From Brasilonema bromeliae SPC951 (lineage in GTDB: Bacteria > Cyanobacteriota > Cyanobacteriia > Cyanobacteriales > Nostocaceae): a stretch of DNA of 43,685 bases. This document shows positions 1 through 8,237 of this stretch, in pieces. Position 1 is the stretch's first letter, and each line of letters opens with the position of its first letter. The DNA lies in contig NZ_QMEB01000016.1 of NCBI RefSeq assembly GCF_012912135.1, positions 1-43,685 of the forward strand, written 5' to 3'. Both the position numbers and the translations under genes were made by a program. The notes under the pieces are model-generated. The model searched no databases, was not told the origin of the DNA, and saw only the letters and a list, made by a program, of their open reading frames with translations.

Positions 1-4
1 TCCG

Positions 5-57
5 GGTTCGCCAGTCGCCTGCGGAGGGAAACCCTCCCGCAGCGCTGGTCTCACCGC
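5..57 (+). repeat. GC-rich hairpin repeat, copy 1
   Basis: This stretch reads GGTTCGCCAGTCGC, then a GGAGGGAAACCCTCC hairpin, then GCAGCGCTGGTCTCACC. The same modules occur at 16621-16680 in reverse orientation and at about 36790-36857, so it is one copy of a dispersed family. No coding sense is evident. Similar GC-rich intergenic repeats are common in large Nostocales genomes. Confidence 0.6.
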
Positions 58-427
58 TGTGAACTATCGTCCCTAACTCATTGTCCAGTAATTTACCACT
101 CCTGCGACAAGATGTAGAGGAGGCAGTGGGTTGCGGTGAGGCAGTGTCGTGCAGGGGGTTCCCTTCGTGCATGCAAACCGCCGTGATGTGTGGATTTAGC
201 CCAGTTTCCCCTCGTCTGGGTTTTCATCAGAAAACCCCAATCTCACACTCAAATAAAAGTCAAACAGTCTTGTCGCTTTTTTCAAGAGATACAAGAAAAA
301 GTGCGTTGTCAAAATCGGTTTTGCTTTTTGACTTCCCGTTATTATACAACTTTTAATGGTTATCCTGATAGTTTTTTTGTAACCGATTTTTAATTTTTTA
401 ACTATATAATAAGTTCTTCTAACATCA
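58..427. other. Gene-free stretch at the window start
   Basis: About 370 bases hold no convincing gene. The first half (112-170) is a further GC-rich, GGCAGTG-rich repeat-like patch. The second half (from about 240) is AT-rich with T-runs. Open frames here (for example 81-356) have no ribosome binding site and no recognisable domain, so I treat them as chance. Confidence 0.5.
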
Positions 428-463
428 AGACCGCCTCAGTTCAATTCTGAACTGAGGCGGTCT
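428..463 (-). terminator. Perfect 16-bp stem-loop downstream of the glycine-zipper gene
   Basis: AGACCGCCTCAGTTCA at 428-443 is the exact reverse complement of 448-463, with an ATTC loop. It sits 19 bases past the stop codon of the minus-strand gene at 482-883, so it most likely ends that transcript. No strong T-run follows on the minus strand (TTGATGTTAG), so a terminator or an RNA-stabilising hairpin are both possible. Confidence 0.6.
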
Positions 464-481
464 AATTTCGAGACGATATTA

Positions 482-883
482 CTATTTGCTTCTGATTTTA
501 TTGATAATTACACCTGTTGCTGCACCTGTTGCTGCACTGCCAAAGGTACCTCTACCACCGTTAGTAATACCATTAGTGGCTGCACCGGCGGCTGCACCTA
601 CTGCAGCATCTTGAATGATGCTGCGTTTCTCTCTTTCTCTATGAGTGCCTCTAAGACCATTAGCACCATTGATAGCAGCACCAGTACCAGCACCATTAAT
701 GGCGCCCTTTACCACGCTACGTCCTCTAATGAGGCCTGAGACTGCGCCAACACCGGCTCCAATTGCTGTATCCTCAAGGATTTTATCATCAGCAGACGCG
801 GGTCGAGCTGGAATAAAACTAACACCAGTTAAAGTTGCAGCCAATAGGCTGGGCATAAATGCGCGTTTCAAAATTTTGTTCAT
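482..883 (-). CDS. Small exported glycine-zipper protein with two internal repeats
   Basis: A 133-residue protein of unknown function. Residues 1-31 form a typical signal peptide: Lys/Arg at 3-7, a hydrophobic stretch, then ARPASA before DDK. The mature part is two similar glycine-zipper units of about 38 residues, near 36-73 (starts LEDTAIGAGVGA) and 90-127 (starts IQDAAVGAAAGA), joined by a charged linker THREREKR. GxxxG/AxxxG spacing of this kind usually marks helices that pack in or on membranes. The ATG at 883 is preceded by AAGGTGA at good spacing. A perfect stem-loop lies just past the stop. The gene stands alone, with the YCII-type gene ending 132 bases upstream on the same strand. 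I see no catalytic motif; an envelope or lipoprotein-like role is only inference. Confidence 0.75.
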   Translation of the reverse strand: MNKILKRAFMPSLLAATLTGVSFIPARPASADDKILEDTAIGAGVGAVSGLIRGRSVVKGAINGAGTGAAINGANGLRGTHREREKRSIIQDAAVGAAAGAATNGITNGGRGTFGSAATGAATGVIINKIRSK

Positions 884-980
884 AGAATCACCTTTTCAAC
901 TCATCAACCGACTAGATAAAAGTTGAAGTTGTTCCAGTTTTTACCTTTCCTCTAGTCTAGACAACAAAAAACTTTTTCTC

Positions 981-998
981 CATGAAAATGCTTTCATG
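981..998 (-). terminator. Short hairpin after the YCII-type gene
   Basis: CATGAAA (981-987) and TTTCATG (992-998) pair perfectly around a 4-base loop. On the minus strand this lies 18 bases past the stop of the gene at 1016-1285. A TTTTTT run follows, but only about 9 bases after the stem, so this is a weak or uncertain terminator. Confidence 0.3.
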
Positions 999-1015
999 AT
1001 TACCGTACCTTTTAT

Positions 1016-1285
1016 TCAAAAAGCCTGAATCCACTCTTGGACAGAATATTCAGTCCAGATGCCATTTTGCCAATAAGGATCAGCTTCAACCAACTGGCGT
1101 ACGATCGCTTCGTCTTCCGCTTCATAAATGCCAAAAACTTTAGTGACATCTGTCGTAGGACCAATAGTAACTAACACACCGGATTCTTTCTGTTTTGCTA
1201 GTCCATCTAGATGCGCTTGACGGTAAGGGGCGCGTTTTTCCAGAACGTCTTGGCAGTAACTTCCCCACATGACAAATTTCGGCAT
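1016..1285 (-). CDS. YCII-domain family protein
   Basis: An 89-residue protein that looks like the YCII-related (YciI/dimeric ferredoxin-like) family. Visible features are MPKFVMWGSYCQDVLEKRAPYR at the start, HLDGLAKQKESGVLVTIGP in the middle, and DPYWQNGIWTEYSVQEW near the end. This matches the family layout of an early His and a late DPxxxxG segment. The family is small, cytoplasmic and poorly understood. I chose the ATG at 1285 because homologues start with a short MPKF-like strand; the frame is open upstream to an ATG at 1348, but those 21 residues are atypical. No strong ribosome binding site is seen at either start. It follows pheT on the same strand with a gap of about 100 bases and may be co-transcribed with it. 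Confidence 0.8.
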   Translation of the reverse strand: MPKFVMWGSYCQDVLEKRAPYRQAHLDGLAKQKESGVLVTIGPTTDVTKVFGIYEAEDEAIVRQLVEADPYWQNGIWTEYSVQEWIQAF

Positions 1286-1384
1286 AATTTTACGCAATTC
1301 CAAATCTAAAAAATCAAAATTCAACAAAACAGGAACAAACAAGAGCAAAAAATTTCTTTAGTTTTCACTCTTGTTTCTTGTGGC

Positions 1385-3817
1385 TTAACTCCTCAAAGTT
1401 ACGCCAAATTTCTCCGCTAGGGCTTCGCGGACTTTATTATGTACTGGTTCAACTTCGCTATCGGTGAGGGTGCGATCGCCTGTCCGATAAATCAAGCGAA
1501 ATGCCAGACTCCGCTGTCCTTGGGGCACGTGTTCTCCGCGATATTCATCAAACAATTCTACAGACTCCAGTAATTCTTTACCTGCTTTGGTGATGACTTT
1601 TTCAATTTCGGCAACACTCACCTTAACAGGCGCAAAGAAAGCAATATCTCGGTCTGCGGCTGGATAAGTGGAGTAAGGGCGGAATTGTGGTACTAGGATT
1701 TTATCATCGTCCAGAGAATCCAAAAGCACATCTACATCCCACTGGAACACGTAGACTGAATCTGGTAAACCTTTTTCTTGGCGTAGTTGGGGATGCAATT
1801 GCCCAAACACACCAAGCCTATTACCTCCTAGCCATAGGGAAGCTGTGCGTCCTGGGTGCAAGCGGGAATCTCTGCAATCAGGTTGATATTCCACCTGCAC
1901 TTCAAACTGTTTAAACACATTTTCTAAAATACCTTTGGCTTCAAACCAGGTCATAGGTTGCTGGCGATCGCTTCTTGTCCATTTGCTGGAGGAAATATCG
2001 CCTCCCATAATCCCAGCAATGGCGTCTGTTTCTTGCAAACCTTCTTCTTGCCAGAAAATTCGTCCAATTTCAAAGCCGTTCAGCGAACCATTACCCTGTT
2101 CCAGGTTGTATTGAAATGCATCAATTAATCCCGATATCAAGTCAGTTCGCAACGCCGAATATTCAACAAATAACGGATTTGCCAGGACAATTTGTCTATC
2201 TTCCCCAGGTTTTACCAAGGAATAGTGGATTAATTCTGTCAATCCTTCTGCTCGCAATAGTGCTCGTAACTTGCGAAGCAATTCTTGATCAACAGGCAAA
2301 TAACCTGCTTCTGCCTTGTCTGGCAAGGTGTCATAAAAGCGATCATAGCCGTAGAGACGAGCAATTTCTTCAATTAAGTCTATTTCCCGTTCTAAGTCGC
2401 GGTAACGATAGGGAGGTACAGAAACCGTCCACCTGTTATCGGGTATGGAAGTGAGTTGACATCCCAATGCTGTGAGGATGCGTTCAACATCTTGGCTTTG
2501 GATTTCTCCTGTTTCCTCACCTAAATCGATCGGTCCGAGAACCTGGTTGACTCGATCCAAGCGTAATTCAATCGAACGCGACCAAGTTGAACGGTCAGGA
2601 CGAGAATCATTAATTTCTTGATGTATGATCACTCCTCCAGACAGTTCGCGAAAGAGCGATAACGCACGACGAGTTGCGACTTCCAACTCAGCGCGGTTGA
2701 CTCCTCGTTCGTATCTTCCAGAGGACTCGCTTCTTAAACCGACACTACGGGAAGAACGGCGAATTGCGACTGAATCAAATAGCGCTGCTTCTAAAACGAG
2801 GTTTTGAGTTCCATCATGGACTTCGGTTTCTTCACCACCCATAACTCCGGCGATCGCAACAGGTTTATCATTAGCGGTGATCAGCAAATTTTGTGTAGAT
2901 AGAGTGCGAGTTTGTCCATCCAGAGTTTTGAGAGTTTCCCCTGCGTTGGCGAAGCGGACACCAATCGCGAGATTTTCACCTCCTGCAACAGATTGTAAAC
3001 GCTTAGCGTCAAAAGCATGCAGCGGCTGTCCCCATTCCAACATCACATAGTTAGTAATATCCACGATATTATTGATGGGTCGCACTCCAGCAGCACGCAA
3101 GCGCTGTTGCAGCCACTCAGGTGATGGTGCAATTTTTACCTGGTCAATCACCGTGCCAATGTATGCTGGGCAAGCTTGTGTATCAGCGATTTTTAAATTA
3201 AGATTAAACCCACCTTGAGAAATCGAAACTTCACCTACTTGGGGAAGCGTTAGCTTTGCCCCTGTCAAGGCTGTGACTTCCCGCGCGATACCAACCATAC
3301 ATAAAGCATCAGCACGGTTAGCAGTCGCGGTGACATCTAAAATTACATCATCTAAACCTAACAGTGGACGTACATCGCTACCAAGTGCCAAGTTCTCTTG
3401 AGGAAAAATATGAATTCCGTCTACATCATTGGGCAAACCCAGTTCCTTGAGGGAACAAATCATCCCCTGTGATGGAACTCCTCGTAGTTTCGCGGGTTTG
3501 ATTTTTAAATCGATGTTTGGTAAGTAGGTGCCTACAGTTGCTACAGGCACGTAAATATCTGCCCGGACATTGGAAGCACCACAAACGATATTTAAAGTTT
3601 CATCCGTACCGATATCGACTTGGCAAACACTTAACTTGTCGGCGTTGGGATGCGGTTGTCGTTCCAGCACTTTCCCCACAACAACGCCTGCAGCCCAAGT
3701 GCGGCGATCCTCAATATCTTCTACCTCAAACCCAGCAAGTGTCAGCGTTTCTGCTAGTTCTTCTGGGCTAAGTTTCAACTCCACTAGTTCTTGCAACCAT
3801 TTGAGTGAGATACGCAT
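1385..3817 (-). CDS. pheT: Phenylalanyl-tRNA synthetase beta subunit
   Basis: 810 residues, the usual bacterial PheT length. With PheS it forms the alpha2-beta2 synthetase that charges tRNA-Phe with phenylalanine in the cytoplasm. The order of parts is canonical: an N-terminal [14 protein letters not shown] start, an EMAP-type OB-fold tRNA-binding domain near 39-150 ([20 protein letters not shown]), a B3/B4 editing domain near 210-390 ([32 protein letters not shown]), a B5 domain (LTALGCQL, ending [20 protein letters not shown]), the catalytic-like core (GFEIGRIFW) and a C-terminal FDX-ACB anticodon-binding domain from about 717. No key segment is missing. The partner pheS is not in the window, which is normal for cyanobacteria. 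The start is the first ATG of the conserved N-terminus. Confidence 0.97.
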   Translation of the reverse strand: MRISLKWLQELVELKLSPEELAETLTLAGFEVEDIEDRRTWAAGVVVGKVLERQPHPNADKLSVCQVDIGTDETLNIVCGASNVRADIYVPVATVGTYLPNIDLKIKPAKLRGVPSQGMICSLKELGLPNDVDGIHIFPQENLALGSDVRPLLGLDDVILDVTATANRADALCMVGIAREVTALTGAKLTLPQVGEVSISQGGFNLNLKIADTQACPAYIGTVIDQVKIAPSPEWLQQRLRAAGVRPINNIVDITNYVMLEWGQPLHAFDAKRLQSVAGGENLAIGVRFANAGETLKTLDGQTRTLSTQNLLITANDKPVAIAGVMGGEETEVHDGTQNLVLEAALFDSVAIRRSSRSVGLRSESSGRYERGVNRAELEVATRRALSLFRELSGGVIIHQEINDSRPDRSTWSRSIELRLDRVNQVLGPIDLGEETGEIQSQDVERILTALGCQLTSIPDNRWTVSVPPYRYRDLEREIDLIEEIARLYGYDRFYDTLPDKAEAGYLPVDQELLRKLRALLRAEGLTELIHYSLVKPGEDRQIVLANPLFVEYSALRTDLISGLIDAFQYNLEQGNGSLNGFEIGRIFWQEEGLQETDAIAGIMGGDISSSKWTRSDRQQPMTWFEAKGILENVFKQFEVQVEYQPDCRDSRLHPGRTASLWLGGNRLGVFGQLHPQLRQEKGLPDSVYVFQWDVDVLLDSLDDDKILVPQFRPYSTYPAADRDIAFFAPVKVSVAEIEKVITKAGKELLESVELFDEYRGEHVPQGQRSLAFRLIYRTGDRTLTDSEVEPVHNKVREALAEKFGVTLRS

Positions 3818-4264
3818 AGTCTTGTGTTGCCTTGTCTGAAATCTAAGCTAAATCATAATGCACAGACTATTCTAGAACTATTCCACGAAGTTCCTCACGT
3901 CGAGTTGCAGCGAGCAAGATTTCATGAAAATTTTATTATCAGTAATTATCCGGATATGCTATTATAGGTTAGTATCCAAGCTTGATACTAACAGTAAATA
4001 TTCCAAAACCTATAGAAAAATCATAAAGGGTTGACTATCTTTTTAGAAAGATAAGCCAAAGACATAATTCAAGAAACTTTAGTTAAGCTAAGGCGCGATT
4101 ATTGAGTCTATAAAAGCAGGCCATTTCAAGTTTCATTCCTGATATGCAGCTGTATCACTTGTTGGACGGTAACTAGACTGTCGTTTTTTGACTATACAAA
4201 TATGGTGGGCTTCGGTGTCTATTTCTTGCAACTTGGATACAATGCCCGCTTAATCACTAAATCG
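3818..4264. other. Intergenic region upstream of pheT
   Basis: 447 bases without a gene between the two minus-strand genes, presumably holding the pheT promoter. The clearest structure is a perfect inverted repeat, GTTAGTATC at 3968-3976 against GATACTAAC at 3984-3992, about 150 bases upstream of the pheT start. It could be an operator or the end of the upstream transcript; no T-run follows it. Confidence 0.45.
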
Positions 4265-5683
4265 CTAAGCCAAATACGTAAATACAATTTTGAGTAAATC
4301 TGCACGAGTAAAAGGCTTAGTTAAATATCCAGAGGCTCCTACCAATCTTGCTTTGACTCGGTCTACAAGTCCCTTGTTTCCTGTTACCATAATGATGGGA
4401 GTTTTTTTGAACATTGAATTATTTCGGACAATTCGGCATAATTCATAACCATCCATCCCATCCATATTTAAATCCAGTAAAATCAGGTCTGGTTTGTACC
4501 TAATAATTGACATCACCGCTTTCAGTGGGTCATTGATTGTCACGACAGAAAAATTTTCATCTTCTAAAAAGCGGCTAATTTCTTTAAGGATGGTGGGACT
4601 ATCATCTACAGAAATAATTTTGTAGACTTTTCGTGGAGTGACAGTATCAGAAGTTCCTGCTTCATGTTTCAGATTGTTGTTATTGGAGATTGTTGATTTC
4701 TGAATCTCTTTCTTCTCAGGAGAAACCGGAGTTTGTCGCTGTTGAGTCGCGACATGACTCGCAGAAATAGCAGAGTTATCCGAATATGTGGTGCGAGTTG
4801 ACCCTACTTCTGAATCAACCAGTTTAGTATGAGTTGATCCCGTAACAGAACGAGAAGCTTGTATAAAATCTGTAAATGTCTTTGGTAATTTATCAAAGGG
4901 TGGATCTGGTTCATGCAATAGTATAGTGCCATTTAAAATATGAGGGTATAATGTTTTAGCTAGTTGAACTTCGTCTTGATTCATAATCACTGACAAATGT
5001 CGCAAACTAAAACCCTTCATCCACTCAGTTAACTGAGGCTCAATCCCTGATAAATTCTTTTGATGATCTGTGGTTTTCATTAACAAATATGGACGTTGAT
5101 AGGGAGAAGAAATGTGGGGTCCCAATGAATGCCAATTCTGCAACTTTTGTTGGCAACGTTCCGCAATTTTTTCGACATCAAGCTTGCAAATAGTTGGAAC
5201 TCGATAATCAGAATCTTTTAATGTAAAAGTCGCTTGTTTGGTTAAAAAATATGATTCCAGCACTTCTTTTACCAATTCTTGGATCAAGACTGCTGCTTGT
5301 GTAGAATGTAAATACCGTTCGCTCACTAACCAGCAGATAGCTTGATATTCAGGAGGTATTGGGGGAGGAATCAATTCCTCTGGATTATCACTGTGATGAA
5401 CGACTGGTTGAGTGTTGGTGTCTGGTTCAAACATTAAACGTAATTGAACACGAACCTCACCAACGATGCTAGGAACATGATGGCTTAGGCGACGCAAATG
5501 ACGTTCCAAGCGATCAAAAGGTTCAACTGAATGGGTAGCATATGTTATTTTTCCCTGCTCTAGATATATTGACCAGGAAATAGAACTGCTAAGCACTTGT
5601 AAACAAGTACTCTCAGAACAATTAGATAAATGTCTCAATAAGCTGAGAGGACGTAGTTTGGTAAATGTGCCAAAATTATTCAT
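4265..5683 (-). CDS. PatA-like response regulator (PATAN/DUF4388 plus receiver)
   Basis: 472 residues. The N-terminal part (from FTKLRPLSLLRHLSNCSESTCLQV) resembles the PATAN/DUF4388 domain of cyanobacterial PatA-type regulators. A variable, polar linker follows (about 290-350). The C-terminus is a complete CheY-like receiver from about residue 353: acidic pair D360/D361, phospho-acceptor D404 in LILLDLNMDGMDG, T434 in MVTG and K456 in LTKPF, so it should be phosphorylatable. There is no DNA-binding domain, so output is by protein contact. Founding members act in heterocyst patterning (PatA) or in phototaxis and pilus control (PixG/PilG-type); the sequence alone does not tell which. It is a single gene with no chemotaxis-like neighbours. 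The ATG at 5683 (MNNFGTFTKLRPL) is the natural start. Confidence 0.85.
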   Translation of the reverse strand: MNNFGTFTKLRPLSLLRHLSNCSESTCLQVLSSSISWSIYLEQGKITYATHSVEPFDRLERHLRRLSHHVPSIVGEVRVQLRLMFEPDTNTQPVVHHSDNPEELIPPPIPPEYQAICWLVSERYLHSTQAAVLIQELVKEVLESYFLTKQATFTLKDSDYRVPTICKLDVEKIAERCQQKLQNWHSLGPHISSPYQRPYLLMKTTDHQKNLSGIEPQLTEWMKGFSLRHLSVIMNQDEVQLAKTLYPHILNGTILLHEPDPPFDKLPKTFTDFIQASRSVTGSTHTKLVDSEVGSTRTTYSDNSAISASHVATQQRQTPVSPEKKEIQKSTISNNNNLKHEAGTSDTVTPRKVYKIISVDDSPTILKEISRFLEDENFSVVTINDPLKAVMSIIRYKPDLILLDLNMDGMDGYELCRIVRNNSMFKKTPIIMVTGNKGLVDRVKARLVGASGYLTKPFTRADLLKIVFTYLA

Positions 5684-6309
5684 TTCTCTAAAGATTTTCT
5701 GTAAAAAAAGACCGATTGTTTAAATTTTCGAGTGATCGGTAATAATGGTATCTCTCTAACTTTGAGATTTCTTTATACAGAAATTTTCTCTGAATTTGGG
5801 TTTTATACATATATTACAAGCTTGAAAGGGATATTATAGCTAGTCTGTTACATTTTTTCGTAACATAACTAACAAAGGAGATTTTTCAACTTTTTTAAAC
5901 AAAAAAGAACTTGCACTCCTCACCAACTCATGCGAGTGGGTGGGGAGTGAGGTGTCAGCTTCCCGACCAAATCTTTGAAAAAGTGGTTCCCAGTCAGTGG
6001 TAGCTCACAGGGGTCTTTTTAGAGTCAAGTTAGTCAACGAGCAATCGTGGGGCTTGACAAATAACCGAATCAAGGCTCACCTGACTTCAGACAAGATACA
6101 TCCCAATCTCCCACTTATTGCATTCTGAGTTGTAGTTGCTGAATTTTGCATTCTCGTTCAATGTTAATTAGTTGAGCATTGGTACTAGAGGTGTTGTGAT
6201 ATGAGCCTTAAACTCGTGCGCTCTTAACCGCTAGCAACATAATTAAGAAACACCATCCCCCTGTTCAGAGTTAAGGCAAGAGAGTTAAGCGTGTTTCGTA
6301 AGGAATGAT
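5684..6309. other. Divergent intergenic region between the PatA-like gene and the triad
   Basis: This is most of the divergent spacer separating the PatA-like gene (minus) from the triad (plus). It should hold promoters for both directions. It contains a 16-bp imperfect stem-loop at 5914-5949 and a short ACCGAT/ATCGGT pair near 5711-5741. I found no coding remnant in 5684-6288. Confidence 0.45.
5914..5949. repeat. 16-bp imperfect stem-loop
   Basis: CACTCCTCACCAACTC at 5914-5929 pairs with GAGTGGGTGGGGAGTG at 5934-5949, with one G-T wobble, one mismatch and a 4-base loop ATGC. On the minus strand a CTTTTTTG run follows after about 8 bases, so it could end a short minus-strand RNA. No gene upstream on that strand explains it. 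Confidence 0.4.
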
Positions 6310-6546
6310 TTGATAAACTTTAATGAGTTATTTTCATCTAATATCCTACCTTTCTACATCGAATCTTTAAATTTCTATGTCAGCAAAGGTACTGACATAT
6401 TGTATCGTATACGTATTACGTATAAAACTCGTTTTGATTGCAAAGAAGGTCATGCTGACTATTTGTTGGCTCAGCTTTACTCCAATCTGTCTCAAATAAA
6501 ATTCCACAAAAAAATTGTCATGAATTTAGCAGCGGAATTTGGTTAA
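6310..6546 (+). CDS. Possible small hypothetical protein
   Basis: A 78-residue open frame begins at a TTG preceded by AAGGA five bases upstream. It ends 91 bases before the VWA gene. The protein (MINFNELFSSNILPFYIESL to NLAAEFG) has a mixed hydrophobic and charged composition and no motif I recognise. There is no signal peptide and no membrane helix. It could be a real leader gene of the triad operon or a chance frame in AT-rich DNA. The unusual start codon and lack of recognisable homology keep confidence low. Confidence 0.25.
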   Translation: MINFNELFSSNILPFYIESLNFYVSKGTDILYRIRITYKTRFDCKEGHADYLLAQLYSNLSQIKFHKKIVMNLAAEFG

Positions 6547-6637
6547 ATAAATAGTAAACTGTTTGAACTCAAATAAATTGGATATGGTTTTATTGGTGCT
6601 ATAAACTATATACTTTGAGGAAAAGGAAAGCTAAGCT

Positions 6638-7339
6638 TTGGACTTTAACATAACACAAAAAGTTATGCGGGATACATTAAAACTTGATGAAGTAGTGGAG
6701 TTTGCTGAAAATCCAGAACCTCGTTGTCCTTGTGTGCTTCTTCTAGATACATCTGGCTCAATGCAAGGTGTAGCATTAGATTCATTAAATCAGGGTTTAC
6801 AGAGTTTCAAAGAAGAATTAATAAAAAATTCCCTAGCGGCAAGGAGGGTTGAAGTAGCAGTAGTTACTTTTGATAGTCATGTCAACGTAGTACAGGACTT
6901 TGTGACTGCTGACCAATTCAGTCCGCCGATGCTGACAGCACAGGGACTGACGAGTATGGGTGCTGGAATTCATAAAACCTTGGACATGATTCAAGAACGA
7001 AAAGCTCAATATCGTGCCAATGGTATTGCTTACTATCGTCCTTGGGTATTCATGATTACTGATGGTGAGCCACAAGGCGAGTTTGAAGATGTTGTAGAGC
7101 AAGCCACAAGGCGACTACAAGAAGATGAGGTGAGGAAGCGTGTGGCATTTTTCACTGTTGGAGTGGACAATGCGAATATGGCGCGCTTAACTCAAATAGC
7201 TGTACGTACACCCTTAAAACTCCAAGGACTCAATTTTGTTGAAATGTTTGTTTGGCTATCAGCCAGTATGTCAGCTGTTTCTCATTCCAAAGTAGACGAA
7301 CAAGTGGCACTACCACCTATTGGTTGGGGTTCTGTTTAG
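6638..7339 (+). CDS. VWA-domain protein, TerY-like member of the TerY-P triad
   Basis: 233 residues forming one von Willebrand factor A domain. The metal-ion-dependent adhesion site is intact: DTSGSM at 37-42, a Thr near 105 (LTSMGAG) and TDG at 141-143. Together with the PP2C gene 51 bases downstream and the kinase gene after that, it matches the TerY-P triad described by comparative genomics of tellurite/stress-resistance systems. In that model the VWA protein acts as a cytoplasmic adaptor whose state is set by the kinase and phosphatase. I chose the TTG at 6638 because AAGGAAAG stands seven bases upstream; the first ATG, at 6665 (MRDTLKLDEV), has no ribosome binding site but would also leave the domain whole. 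There is no signal peptide. TerC/TerD genes are absent from the window. Confidence 0.88.
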   Translation: MDFNITQKVMRDTLKLDEVVEFAENPEPRCPCVLLLDTSGSMQGVALDSLNQGLQSFKEELIKNSLAARRVEVAVVTFDSHVNVVQDFVTADQFSPPMLTAQGLTSMGAGIHKTLDMIQERKAQYRANGIAYYRPWVFMITDGEPQGEFEDVVEQATRRLQEDEVRKRVAFFTVGVDNANMARLTQIAVRTPLKLQGLNFVEMFVWLSASMSAVSHSKVDEQVALPPIGWGSV

Positions 7340-7390
7340 TACAAGATGTGACAGAATGCTCAAACAAGAGCAGTAACTAAAAGATCATCT

Positions 7391-8173
7391 ATGAACACTT
7401 CTAAACAAAGACCTCATTGGCGGGTAGTAGCTGCATCGGTATGTGGAACAAGTCATTTGAAGAACAAACAATTGTGTCAGGATGCTCACCATTGGCAAAT
7501 TTTGCCAGATAATATCTTAGTTGTTGCGGCAGCAGATGGAGCAGGTAGTGCAAGCATGGGTAAGGTGGGAGCAATGATTGCTGTGGAAACAGCGATAGAA
7601 AACATATCTATCAAAAAATTCTCTCGACGAACACTAGTCGATGATAGTGCTGTGCGCTCACTTTTGACCGAGGCAATAATTGCTGCCAAGAAAGCGGTCG
7701 AGGAAGAGGCTGTCGCTTGCCAGAAGCAGTCATTGGATTTAGCAAGTACGCTGATTATTGCGTTAGCAACACCAGAATTTGTGGCAGTGGCACAAATCGG
7801 GGATGGTGTGGCAGTGGTAAGAGATTTTCAGGATAACCTCATTGCCCTGACCATACCTGACAGTGGTGAATATATCAACGAGACAGTTTTTTTGACCTCA
7901 CCGACAGCCCTAGATGCTGTGCAACTGAGATTATGGCGTCAGGCAGTAGCCAATGTTGGTGTCCTCACAGATGGACTACAAATGCTTGCCATGAATATGG
8001 CTGTGGGAGTTCCTCATAAACCATTCTTTCTTCCACTATTTGACTTCGCAGCTAATGCTGATGACAAAACAGTGGCAAAAGAGCAGTTAGTGAGGTTTTT
8101 GCGTTCCGAGCGAATTACGCAACGTACAGATGATGACTTGACACTAATAATTGCTGCTTTAAGTGATTTATAA
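7391..8173 (+). CDS. PP2C-family protein phosphatase (triad member)
   Basis: 260 residues, one PP2C-like Ser/Thr phosphatase domain of the short YegK-like type. Metal-binding and core motifs are visible: CQDAHHW at 29-35, AADGAGS at 47-53, a STLIIALA strand at 119-126, IGDG at 136-139, LTDG at 192-195 and TDDDLTLIIA at 246-255. The three acidic sites that bind the two metal ions are thus present and the enzyme should be active. It would remove phosphate placed by the kinase encoded 64 bases downstream, perhaps from the VWA protein. ATG at 7391 follows a short 51-base gap, so the three genes are most likely one transcript. No membrane segment is seen. Confidence 0.9.
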   Translation: MNTSKQRPHWRVVAASVCGTSHLKNKQLCQDAHHWQILPDNILVVAAADGAGSASMGKVGAMIAVETAIENISIKKFSRRTLVDDSAVRSLLTEAIIAAKKAVEEEAVACQKQSLDLASTLIIALATPEFVAVAQIGDGVAVVRDFQDNLIALTIPDSGEYINETVFLTSPTALDAVQLRLWRQAVANVGVLTDGLQMLAMNMAVGVPHKPFFLPLFDFAANADDKTVAKEQLVRFLRSERITQRTDDDLTLIIAALSDL

Positions 8174-8237
8174 ACTATGTCGCGAATTCGTTTGTCTGGA
8201 AGTGTATAAACTCATAGAGTATCTATAAAAATATATC

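Noticed and set aside
81-393. Two plus-strand frames near the window start
   Set aside because: No ribosome binding site or domain; part of the sequence is repeat-like and part simply AT-rich.
3949-3954. TCCGGA, resembling the DIF1 motif of heterocyst-specific promoters
   Set aside because: No plus-strand gene follows and the spacing to a -10 box is poor; other TCCGGA copies in the window lie inside coding regions.
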